Positions 1 through 6,340 of a DNA stretch of 6,340 nt are shown in pieces (the stretch's first letter is position 1; each line of letters starts with the position of its first letter). The translations under genes were made by a program, and so were the position numbers. The stretch is from CAYFUL01 sp964346375 (GTDB lineage Bacteria; Bacillota; Clostridia; Tissierellales; Peptoniphilaceae): assembly GCA_964346375.1 (NCBI GenBank), contig CAYFUL010000073.1, positions 1 to 6,340 on the forward strand, in the 5' to 3' direction. The notes below the pieces were generated by a model. The model saw nothing but the letters and a program-made list of their open reading frames with translations. It made no database searches and was not told the DNA's origin.

Positions 1-997
1 ATAGTAGAACTCTCCCTTACCTTCCATCTTATATCCTGGTACTTCCATTAACTCCTCAACTGATTTTGATGGTACATAGTTTAGCATATCGTACTTATGC
101 GCCTTTATTGCTGATACTACGTTTGATTGTGGTACTACTTCCACTACTATCTTTGAAAGTCCTGGTGTTCCTCCATACCAATGTGGGTTTGGAGAAAGTT
201 CATATTTTTCTCCCTGTACTTGGCTTGAAATATAGTATGGTCCATAGGATAATGGGTTCATTCTTATTTCATCTGATGCCTCTAAATCTGCTATAGGTAT
301 ATCCTTTAAATAGTGGTATGGCATTGGATCTGTCCTTAATCCACTTCCCCAATGGGTTGCTGGAGTAAGTTCTGAATACTGTATTACTAGAGTCTTATCA
401 TCTGGCTTAGATAGTCCAGAAATGGTAGTTGCCTCTCCATTGTGGTACTCTAATTCCTACAATTCTTCCATCTTCAGTTTCGTCATACCTTACTCCTGTA
501 TAGTCTGGTGAACCTACTACTAGGTATGCGTATTCTAAGTCTGTACTTGTTACTGGAGTTCCATCGTTCCAAGTTAATTCTGGATTTAATTTATAGGTTA
601 TTGTACGAGCTTCTTCGTCAAAGTTTATCTCCATCTTGTCTGATGTTATTAGACGAAAACTCTCATCATAGGAATACATATTTCCACCATTGTATAGACT
701 CATTACCACATTGTCATTTGACTGAGTATATAGGTTTAAGTCGAATATTCCCTCTAGGGCAGAGTCTGATACTATTCCGTAGTATAGTACTGCTCCATCT
801 CCCTCTATTGGGTCGCCTTCGTTTTCAATTATCATCTCTGCTGCATCAAAGGTTAGTCCCTTTGATTCTGTACTAGTTTCACTTTCTTGTTTACCTTCCC
901 CTTCCTTACTTGTACCAGAGTTTCCTCCGCCGCCACAAGCTGTTAGTAACAATAACATTGCTACCATAAGGCTTAATACTTTTGTAAATTTTTTCAT
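1..997 (-). pseudogene. oppA: Oligopeptide ABC transporter substrate-binding lipoprotein OppA; frameshifted, 3' part beyond window
   Basis: This gene encodes the extracytoplasmic peptide-binding lipoprotein of the importer (SBP_bac_5 family). The start at 997 is chosen because AAGGAG lies 7 nt upstream and the protein then begins with a clean lipoprotein signal: MKKFTK, a hydrophobic stretch at residues 7-19, and lipobox L18-T-A-C21. An in-frame ATG at 1024 would put charged residues ahead of the signal and has no comparable ribosome site. Residues 22-48 are a Gly/Ser/Glu/Lys linker. Family features follow, including WNDGTPVTSTDLEYAY at 143-158. The frame breaks after residue 182 (about position 451) and this frame stops at 407. 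The next frame continues without a stop to the window edge for another 150 codons (EYHNGEATT..., PMPYHYLKDI, NPHWYGG), all typical of the family. Either one base is extra or two are missing; losing GA from a GAAGAG tract would fit. It is last in the operon, 39 nt after oppC. A sequencing error cannot be excluded. Confidence 0.85.
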
Positions 998-1004
998 GTC
1001 CACT

Positions 1005-1010
1005 CTCCTT
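1005..1010 (-). promoter_or_regulatory. Ribosome binding site that fixes the oppA start
   Basis: AAGGAG on the minus strand lies 7 nt before the ATG at 997. It supports that ATG over the in-frame ATG at 1024, which lies upstream of it and would lengthen the protein by nine residues ahead of the lipoprotein signal. Confidence 0.8.
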
Positions 1011-1036
1011 CTTATTTTATACATTTAATGTATCTT

Positions 1037-1926
1037 TTATGCTCTACGCTGTTTTGCATCTGAAGCACGTCTAAGTGCCTGTCCAACGTAGTTTATACAT
1101 AGGGTAAATACCAGTACAACAAGTACTGCCGGTACCCAACGTATGGTTTATTTGCTATTACCTCTGGGTCTTGGGCATAGTTTATTAGAGTTCCAAGGGA
1201 TGGAGTTGATGGTGGTAGACCAAATCCTAAAAAGGATAGCCCCGTTTCAATTCCTATATTTGCCGCTAAGGATAGAGTTGCGTCTACAATTATTATAGAG
1301 CTAATATTTGGAAGTATTTCCTTAAACATTATCCTTAATGGTGGAGTTCCCATGGTTTTTGAAGCACTTATATAGTCCTTCTTTCCCTCTGATAGAGATT
1401 TACTCCTTACAAGCCTTGCCGTACCCGTCCAGTAAAATGCACTCATTATTGCTACAAAACTCCACATTGTATGTTTTGTAATTATTATTACCAGTACAAT
1501 TACTATCATCATTATTGGGAGTACCTGTAAAAAGTCTATTACCCTCATAATAATATTGTCTATTATACCGCCATAGTAGCCGATTATAAGTCCGATTGTA
1601 ACTCCTATAATGGTTGTTATTGCCGTTACAGAAATTCCAATTATAAGGGAATTTCGCGCCCCTATTATTAACTGACCTAGTATGTAGCGACCTCCCTTAT
1701 CTGCTCCAAGAATGTATCCATTCTCCCCAGGCTTTGCATAGGAGTTAAATATATCTACCCTCATTACCTACTTTGAATCCAGTACAAATTAGGCGATAAA
1801 TATTCCAAGTACCAGTACCACAAGTAGTATAAAGGAAAATAAGGCAAGCTTATCGTGTACTACTTCGTTTACTATTACTTTAAAGCCCATTGGCTTAGTT
1901 GATTGTGTTTCTTTTTCTTTTGCCAT
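1037..1926 (-). pseudogene. oppC: Oligopeptide ABC transporter permease OppC; two in-frame stops and one frameshift
   Basis: This is the second membrane permease of the importer (BPD_transp_1 fold). The ATG at 1926 follows AGGAGG with a 5-nt spacer, 9 nt after the oppB stop. Residues 1-45 are a charged N terminus and the first membrane helix (LALFSFILLVVLVLGIFIA). TAA then stops the frame at codon 46 (1791-1789) and TAG at codon 53 (1770-1768). In the same frame beyond them the protein resumes as MRVDIFN, GADKGG (75-80), GARNSL (89-94), further helices, and the EAA-type ATPase contact loop ISASKTMGT...ILP at about 186-206. After codon 263 (about 1138) one base appears to be missing. The uncorrected frame runs into TAA at 1095-1093, while the shifted frame gives WVPAVLVVLV...CINYVGQALRR and stops at 1037, a normal OppC end. 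Repaired length is about 296 residues, normal for the family. Three separate lesions make a real pseudogene more likely than one read error. Translation from M55 would lack helix 1. Confidence 0.85.
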
Positions 1927-1931
1927 TACTA

Positions 1932-1937
1932 CCTCCT
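1932..1937 (-). promoter_or_regulatory. Ribosome binding site of oppC
   Basis: AGGAGG overlaps the TAG stop of oppB and lies 5 nt before the ATG at 1926. It shows that the original oppC start was at 1926 and not at the ATG at 1764, which lies beyond two stop codons and has only a weak AGTAGG in front of it. Confidence 0.85.
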
Positions 1938-2895
1938 AGTCAATTCTTATCCTAAGATTAATTATGGTCATAATTATATCCGATAGTAAGGATCCAAATA
2001 GGGTTAGAAGTCCGTAGAGTAGAACTAGAGTAGTAATTACAGAGTAATCTCTAGTTAGCATACTCTCTATAAATAGCTTACCCATTCCCAGATAGGCAAA
2101 TATAGTTTCAATCATTACCGATCCTCCTAGTAGACATGTAATTTGAAATCCTAAAAATGCCGCTATGGGAAGGAGTGAATTTCTAAAAATATGGTGAGTG
2201 TATACCTTATTAGTTGGAACTCCCTTTGCCCTTGCAGTTCGTACATAGTCTTGAGTTTTTGCGTCTATAATTTCATTTCGCAAGTACTGTACCGTACTTG
2301 TTGTAGCTATTACGGCATAGGATAGCGCCGGTAGTAGCATATGGTATATACGAGAGAGAATAAAACTAATTCCCCCTCCAGCATTAAGTCCAACACTTCC
2401 CCCAGTTGGAAACCACTTTAATCTATATCCAAAGATAAGTAGAGTAAGTAGGTACATTACAAATCCCGGTATGGATAGGGTTAAAAAGTTATATAGATTA
2501 ATTCCCTTGTCTAAGCGAGAGCCGCTATACCTCCCTGCAAGAATTCCAAGGGGTATTGCAATGGCATACATTAGTACAAGAGATAGTACAGATAGCCAAA
2601 ATGTATTTGCCGCACGACCAGCTATTAGTCGTGAAACTGGCATCTTCATAGAATAACTTCTTCCAAAATCTCCCTTAATGGCATTTTTTACCCAGCGAGT
2701 ATATTGAACGTGAAGTGGGTCTTTTAGCCCAGCCTTCTCCCTTAATTCCTCTAGCCTTTCAGCAGGAGTATTAGGGTCAATCATTCCAGAATAGGGATCC
2801 CCCGGCATAAAACTTGCCAATACAAAAATAAATACGCTTAGAATAATAAGTTGGGGAATCATAAGTAGTATTCTTCTAAGTATAGTCTTCCACAT
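1936..2895 (-). CDS. oppB: Oligopeptide ABC transporter permease OppB
   Basis: This is the first of the two inner-membrane permeases that form the peptide channel (BPD_transp_1 superfamily, DppB/OppB type). It has 319 residues, a normal length. The N terminus follows the family pattern: a short basic start (WKTILRRIL), helix 1 at about 9-29, the MPGDPY motif at 30-35, then an extracytoplasmic segment with GLKDPLHVQYTRW (56-68) and GDFGRSY (75-81). Further helices lie at about 98-120, 134-156, 186-203, 243-262 and 284-312. The cytoplasmic EAA loop that docks on the ATPases is at about 217-243 (YVRTARAKGV...RNSLLPI). The start codon overlaps the oppF stop by one base (TAATG), and AAGGAGGG lies just upstream inside oppF, so the two genes are translationally coupled. 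No damage is visible, unlike its partner oppC. The peptide substrate range cannot be read from the sequence; a dipeptide or other family-5 substrate is possible. Confidence 0.94.
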   Translation of the reverse strand: MWKTILRRILLMIPQLIILSVFIFVLASFMPGDPYSGMIDPNTPAERLEELREKAGLKDPLHVQYTRWVKNAIKGDFGRSYSMKMPVSRLIAGRAANTFWLSVLSLVLMYAIAIPLGILAGRYSGSRLDKGINLYNFLTLSIPGFVMYLLTLLIFGYRLKWFPTGGSVGLNAGGGISFILSRIYHMLLPALSYAVIATTSTVQYLRNEIIDAKTQDYVRTARAKGVPTNKVYTHHIFRNSLLPIAAFLGFQITCLLGGSVMIETIFAYLGMGKLFIESMLTRDYSVITTLVLLYGLLTLFGSLLSDIIMTIINLRIRID

Positions 2896-3833
2896 TATAT
2901 TCCCTCCTTTAATGCAGCGTAGTGGTCTTCGCCAATTTCCTTTAAGTCATAGACTCTAAAGTCCTCTGTATAGTACCTGTCCTTTTCCTCGTTAAAAGCT
3001 CTCTCTACCCTAATTCTATTCTCAGTTACTTCAACTCGATTAGTAGGATCAACTTTTGGAATAGCTGCGATTAATCGTTTAGTATAAATATGGTTTGGAG
3101 AGTTAAAAATACTGTCCCTCGGTCCAGTTTCAACAAACCTTCCCCTGTGCATAATGTAGATGTAATCGTACATATGCTTTACAACTCCCAAGTCGTGGGA
3201 AATAAATAGGTATGAAAGTCCAAAAGCCTCTTGAATATTTTTCATATAGTTTAGAACCTGAGCTTGAACAGAAAGGTCCAGGGCAGATACAGGCTCGTCG
3301 GCAATAATTAATTTAGGTTTACAGGCAACTGCTCTTGCAACTCCAATTCTCTGGCGCTGACCACCGGAAAACTCGTGGGGATACTTATAAATTGCATCAT
3401 GGGGCATTCCCACAATATCCAAAAGTTCCAAAACCCTATTCTTTCTCTCAGAATCAGTTAAGCCCTTTTCAAAATTATCAATAGGCTCTGCAATAATATC
3501 CAGTATTCTACACTTAGGGTCAAGGGATGAGTTAGAGTCCTGAAAAATCATCTGTACATTTTTGTTATAGTCTATGGCGCGTCTACCACGACTTGTACTT
3601 ACGTCATTTCCCTCATAGGTAATTTTACCCTCAGTAATCTTTTCAAGTCCTACAATGGTTTTTCCAATGGTGGATTTTCCACTACCACTTTCTCCAATAA
3701 GACCATAGGTCTTTCCCGGGTTAATCTCCATTTTAACTCCGTCTACTGCCTTTACATAGTCAATAATTTTATTAAAAAACCCACCTCTTACAGGATAGTG
3801 AACCTTTAAATTCTCAACAGTTAATAAACTCAT
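2895..3833 (-). CDS. oppF: Oligopeptide ABC transporter ATP-binding protein OppF
   Basis: This is one of the two ATPases that power peptide import on the cytoplasmic side of the membrane. It has 312 residues, a normal length. In order it shows Walker A GESGSGKST (47-55), Q-loop Gln98, the ABC signature FSGGQRQR (155-162), Walker B LIIADEP (175-181), D-loop ALD (184-186) and switch His213. The ATPase appears complete. The 17-residue insertion before the core strands (VRGGFFNKIIDYVKAVD) and the C-terminal oligopeptide_HPY-type tail ending GEDHYAALKEG are typical of OppF rather than OppD. The start codon overlaps the oppD stop (ATGA), with GGAGGTG 7 nt upstream, so its translation is coupled to oppD. 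Its product should form a heterodimer with OppD and contact OppB and OppC. Confidence 0.95.
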   Translation of the reverse strand: MSLLTVENLKVHYPVRGGFFNKIIDYVKAVDGVKMEINPGKTYGLIGESGSGKSTIGKTIVGLEKITEGKITYEGNDVSTSRGRRAIDYNKNVQMIFQDSNSSLDPKCRILDIIAEPIDNFEKGLTDSERKNRVLELLDIVGMPHDAIYKYPHEFSGGQRQRIGVARAVACKPKLIIADEPVSALDLSVQAQVLNYMKNIQEAFGLSYLFISHDLGVVKHMYDYIYIMHRGRFVETGPRDSIFNSPNHIYTKRLIAAIPKVDPTNRVEVTENRIRVERAFNEEKDRYYTEDFRVYDLKEIGEDHYAALKEGI

Positions 3834-4828
3834 CTATCCACCTCCTCAAAGTGGAAGTGCTTGTAGCAAGTGCACCTTACAAAGTGGTTATTGCCAATAT
3901 CCTTTAGTGTAGGGTTCTCCTCCTGGGCACTACTATCAATCCACTGAATACGAGGGGCAAATCTACAACCACTCTTAGGCATATTTTTAAGAGAAGGTAC
4001 CATTCCCTTAATAACGTGAAGTTCCTTCCCAAGGGATTCATCCTGTGGGACAGAGTTTAGTAGACTTCTAGTATATGGATGAAGGGGATTATTAAATAAT
4101 TCCACAACCTCGGCAAGATCTACAATCTCTCCAGCATACATAACTGCAACTCTATCGGCAGTTTGGGCAACTACTCCTAAATCATGGGTAATTAAAATAA
4201 TCCCCGCGTCAATTTCACGCCTTAGCTTTCCAATTAAATCCAGAATTTGCGCCTGAATAGTAACATCAAGGGCAGTAGTAGGTTCGTCTGCAATTAGCAC
4301 CTTTGGATTACAGGATAGGGCAATGGCAATAACTACCCTCTGTCTCATTCCACTAGAAAGTTCGTGGGGAAACTGCCTTACAGTTCTAGCAGGGTTTTCA
4401 ATTCCAACTTGGGTAAGTAGCTCCAGAACTCTCTTCTCACGCTCCTCCTTATTAAGGTCCGTATGGTAGATTAGAGCTTCTTCAATTTGCTCTCCAATTC
4501 TATGAAGTGGATTTAAAGATGCAAGGGGATCTTGAAAAATCATACCAATTTGTCCGCCGCGAATCTTAGTAAATTCATCTTCAGAATATTCAAGTAGATT
4601 TTTCCCCTCATAGATAACCTCTCCACTTACCCTAGTGTAGTTCATATTATGTAGACCCATAATAGTTGTAGCAACGGTGGACTTTCCACATCCAGATTCA
4701 CCTACAATGGCAAGAACTTCATCAGAGTATAGATCCAAATTAATATTATCTACGGCGCTATAGTACTCACCATCAATTCGAAAAGAGGTAGTGAGATTAT
4801 TTATATCTAGCAATTTATTTCTAAACAT
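3830..4828 (-). CDS. oppD: Oligopeptide ABC transporter ATP-binding protein OppD
   Basis: This is the first gene of the operon and encodes the second ATPase of the importer, working as a heterodimer with OppF. It has 332 residues, a normal length. Motifs in order are Walker A GESGCGKST (43-51), Q-loop Gln99 in FQDPLASLNP, signature LSSGMRQR (157-164), Walker B VLIADEP (177-183), D-loop ALD (186-188) and switch His215. The signature has Ser159 where most relatives have Gly. The C-terminal tail begins GCRFAPR (287-293) and ends HFVRCTCYKHFHFEE. Many OppD/DppD proteins have four cysteines here that hold an iron-sulfur cluster. In this protein the middle two positions are Ile294 and Ala301, leaving C288, C319 and C321. 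A related tail lacking the two cysteines may occur in some Firmicutes (from memory, unchecked). The start at 4828 follows GGAG with a 7-nt spacer and lies downstream of a strong promoter. Confidence 0.94.
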   Translation of the reverse strand: MFRNKLLDINNLTTSFRIDGEYYSAVDNINLDLYSDEVLAIVGESGCGKSTVATTIMGLHNMNYTRVSGEVIYEGKNLLEYSEDEFTKIRGGQIGMIFQDPLASLNPLHRIGEQIEEALIYHTDLNKEEREKRVLELLTQVGIENPARTVRQFPHELSSGMRQRVVIAIALSCNPKVLIADEPTTALDVTIQAQILDLIGKLRREIDAGIILITHDLGVVAQTADRVAVMYAGEIVDLAEVVELFNNPLHPYTRSLLNSVPQDESLGKELHVIKGMVPSLKNMPKSGCRFAPRIQWIDSSAQEENPTLKDIGNNHFVRCTCYKHFHFEEVDR

Positions 4829-4901
4829 TTCTACTCCGTTCTATAATTTTTGAGTTTGTAAAATAATTTTAATCAATGTAAAAATTTTGCAATTCCTTTT
4901 T

Positions 4902-4930
4902 TTAATACCTTTCCCCTAGGTTAATGTCAA
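4902..4930 (-). promoter_or_regulatory. Predicted sigma-A-type promoter of the opp operon
   Basis: On the minus strand a consensus -35 box TTGACA (4930-4925) is separated by exactly 17 nt from TATTAA (4907-4902), which matches the -10 consensus at four of six bases. Transcription would start near 4895, giving a leader of about 67 nt before oppD. No other promoter of similar quality is seen between this site and oppD, and none is needed inside the operon because the genes overlap or nearly touch. Confidence 0.7.
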
Positions 4931-4952
4931 TTAACTGCAGTAAAAGGATTTT

Positions 4953-4985
4953 GGAGAAATGGCTAAATTTAAAGATTATGTGCCA
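4953..4985 (+). repeat. Imperfect copy of the M3 peptidase start region
   Basis: This stretch resembles the ribosome site and first codons of the downstream gene (5075-5106). Both have GGAG, then AATG four to five bases on, the identical 12-mer AAATTTAAAGAT (4965-4976 and 5089-5100), then ATG and CCA with small gaps. The two copies differ by indels of one to two bases and a few substitutions. Similarity stops on both sides. It could be a remnant of a small duplication or chance in AT-rich sequence. Confidence 0.5.
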
Positions 4986-5042
4986 ATTGTCCTTTTAAAA
5001 AAAATTTTCATGGAATGTAAAATTCACAACCCTTTCCCTTGA
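4959..5042 (+). other. Possible 27-codon mini-ORF upstream of the M3 peptidase gene
   Basis: An ATG at 4959 opens a 27-residue frame starting MAKFKDYVP, which resembles the MKFKDMPY start of the downstream peptidase. It ends at TGA 5040-5042, inside the -35 box of the predicted promoter of that gene. GGAG is only 2 nt before the ATG, too close for good initiation, and no promoter is evident upstream on this strand. It is probably not expressed and is more likely a remnant of the duplicated start region than a leader peptide. Confidence 0.2.
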
Positions 5043-5067
5043 AAAAACAAATTCACTCCACTACTAT
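5039..5067 (+). promoter_or_regulatory. Predicted sigma-A-type promoter of the M3 peptidase gene
   Basis: TTGAAA (5039-5044) matches five of six bases of the -35 consensus and is followed after exactly 17 nt by TACTAT (5062-5067), four of six bases of the -10. Transcription would start near 5074, almost at the AGGAGG ribosome site (5074-5079), so the leader would be only about 12 nt. That is short but workable; an undetected promoter further upstream is possible. Confidence 0.55.
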
Positions 5068-5085
5068 TTAACTAGGAGGAATGTT

Positions 5086-6340
5086 ATGAAATTTAAAGAT
5101 ATGCCATATACAAGAGTGGATGTCGAAGAGACAAAAAATGAGTTTAAAAAATATAGAGATAGAATAGAAAATTCAAAAGACGGAGAGGAATTAGCCAATA
5201 CAATACTAGAGTATTCAAAATTCCAAAAGGAGTTAAATACAAATATAGGAATAGCATCAGTAAGACATACAATAAATACAAAGGACGAATACTACCAAAA
5301 AGAGCAGGATTTTATTGACGAGTACTCTCCCGTATTTAGCAACTTAAATTCAGAAGTATCAAAGGCAATACTAGCGTCAAAATTTGTAGAGGAAGTAAAG
5401 GAAAAAATTGGGGAACACTATTTAAAACTACTAGAATGTTCCCTAGTATTAGAGGAAAAGGCAATACCATACTTGCAAAAAGAAAATGAGCTAATGACAG
5501 AGTACTCAAAGTTAATAGCAAATTCAAAAATAGAATTTGAGGGAAAAACCTACACTCTTACACAAATGGCTCCATTTTTACAAGATGTAAGTAGAGAGAG
5601 AAGAAAAGCAGCCTACGAGGCAAAGTGGAAATTTTTTAAGGACAATGAAAAAACCATAGACGAACTTTACGACCAAATGGTAAAGACAAGAGATACTATG
5701 GCAAAGGAACTTGGGTATAGAGATTATATTGACTTTAGGTACAAGGAATTATGTAGAGTAGATTATTCACGAGATGACGTAGAAAAATATAGGGAGAAGA
5801 TATTAAAAAACATCACTCCTCTAGCAGTGGAACTTCGAAAAGAGCAGAGCAATGATTTAGGAATAGAGGACTTTAAATACTACGATAGACCAATAGAATT
5901 TAAAGATGGAAACGAAAATCCCATGGGAAATGCAGAGTTTATTGTAGAAAATGCAAGGGAAATGTATAGAGAGCTATCAACTGAGACGGGAGAATTCTTC
6001 GACTTTATGGTGGAAAATGAACTAATGGATTTAGTAGCAGCTCCGGGGAAACGAGGAGGAGGATATTGCACAAGCTTTGATAAGTATAAATCACCCTTTA
6101 TCTTCTCAAACTTTAACGGAACCAAGGGAGATATAGACGTAATAACCCACGAGGCAGGCCACGCATTTCAAAACTATCTCTCACAAAATATGGAAATAGC
6201 AGAATATATTTGGCCAACCTACGAGGCATGTGAAATCCACTCAATGAGTATGGAATTTTTAACATGGCCATGGATGGAACTATTCTTTAAAAATGCAGAT
6301 AAGTTTAGATACGCAGCGTTAAAAGACGCAATAAGTTTTC
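5086..6340 (+). CDS. M3 family zinc oligoendopeptidase (PepF-like), C terminus beyond window
   Basis: This is a cytoplasmic zinc metallopeptidase of family M3 that cuts short peptides. The 418 visible codons are open without a stop or frameshift; relatives have roughly 560 residues, so about a quarter is missing past the right edge. The start at 5086 follows AGGAGG with a 6-nt spacer; the ATG at 5081 stops at once. Residues 1-8 (MKFKDMPY) match the usual N terminus of the subfamily. A long, charged, mostly helical region follows. The active site is HEAGH at 355-359: His355 and His359 bind zinc and Glu356 is the catalytic base. The third zinc ligand is Glu383 in CEIHSMSMEF, 28 residues after His355, the spacing expected for M3. 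HEAGHAFQ rather than HELGHSMH places it in the PepF-like group that is not classical PepF, so no gene symbol is given. It is divergent from the opp operon, which fits a role in cutting imported peptides. There is no signal peptide. Confidence 0.93.
   Translation, partial: MKFKDMPYTRVDVEETKNEFKKYRDRIENSKDGEELANTILEYSKFQKELNTNIGIASVRHTINTKDEYYQKEQDFIDEYSPVFSNLNSEVSKAILASKFVEEVKEKIGEHYLKLLECSLVLEEKAIPYLQKENELMTEYSKLIANSKIEFEGKTYTLTQMAPFLQDVSRERRKAAYEAKWKFFKDNEKTIDELYDQMVKTRDTMAKELGYRDYIDFRYKELCRVDYSRDDVEKYREKILKNITPLAVELRKEQSNDLGIEDFKYYDRPIEFKDGNENPMGNAEFIVENAREMYRELSTETGEFFDFMVENELMDLVAAPGKRGGGYCTSFDKYKSPFIFSNFNGTKGDIDVITHEAGHAFQNYLSQNMEIAEYIWPTYEACEIHSMSMEFLTWPWMELFFKNADKFRYAALKDAISF

Noticed and set aside
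508..876. Open frames on the strand opposite oppA, oppB and the peptidase (for example 66-296, 508-876, 2471-2656, 5336-5527, 5880-6125)
   Set aside because: They lie opposite clear family members, lack ribosome sites and have compositions expected of reverse complements of coding sequence.
407..1024. oppA starting at the ATG at 1024
   Set aside because: That start precedes the ribosome site at 1005-1010 and would add charged residues ahead of a well-formed lipoprotein signal.
1130..1145. Programmed ribosomal frameshifting in oppC
   Set aside because: No slippery heptamer is present, and two upstream in-frame stops would already block translation.
1093..1764. A short permease gene starting at 1764 as an intact gene
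   Set aside because: It lacks the first membrane helix and a good ribosome site, and ends in 14 unrelated residues. The upstream and downstream pieces of a normal OppC lie directly on either side.
3925..3960. Compensated double frameshift in the OppD tail explaining the missing cysteines
   Set aside because: Neither alternative frame restores the RCP...C motif; one contains three stops in a row. Length and flanking residues are normal, so substitution is the better reading.
5003..5017. Possible CodY box AATTTTCATGGAATG between the two promoters
   Set aside because: It matches the CodY consensus at roughly 11 of 15 positions, all in AT-rich sequence where such matches are common, so it is not called.

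Overview
The window looks like a low-GC Bacillota (Firmicutes) genome. Genes are AT-rich with strong AGGAGG-type ribosome binding sites, AGA/ATA/GTA-type codons are common, and the proteins resemble the oligopeptide permease and M3 peptidase families of anaerobic or host-associated Firmicutes. A Tissierellia- or Peptoniphilus-like source is a guess from style only; no marker gene fixes the taxon.

Layout. About three quarters of the window (positions 1-4828) is one minus-strand operon for an ABC oligopeptide importer, read right to left: oppD (ATPase), oppF (ATPase), oppB (permease), oppC (permease), oppA (substrate-binding lipoprotein, cut by the left edge). The first three genes are intact and tightly coupled: ATGA overlap D/F, TAATG overlap F/B, 9-nt gap B/C. 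The last two are broken as written. oppC has two in-frame stops near its 5' end and a one-base frameshift near its 3' end. oppA has one frameshift about 180 codons in. In both, the protein remains clearly recognisable on each side of every lesion, so the damage is either recent or an assembly artefact.

Positions 4829-5085 form a divergent intergenic region. It holds a good sigma-A-type promoter facing left into the operon (TTGACA-17-TATTAA) and one facing right (TTGAAA-17-TACTAT). It also holds a short sequence that imperfectly repeats the ribosome binding site and first codons of the rightward gene.

Positions 5086-6340 carry the first 418 codons of a plus-strand zinc oligopeptidase of family M3, related to but distinct from classical PepF. 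Its active-site HEAGH and third zinc ligand lie inside the window and its C terminus lies beyond the right edge.

Functionally the pair is coherent: the permease would bring peptides into the cell and the cytoplasmic M3 peptidase would cut them. If the oppC and oppA lesions are real, this importer cannot work as a complete transporter. No new biological system is visible; the notable points are the clustered lesions and the duplicated start region in front of the peptidase.
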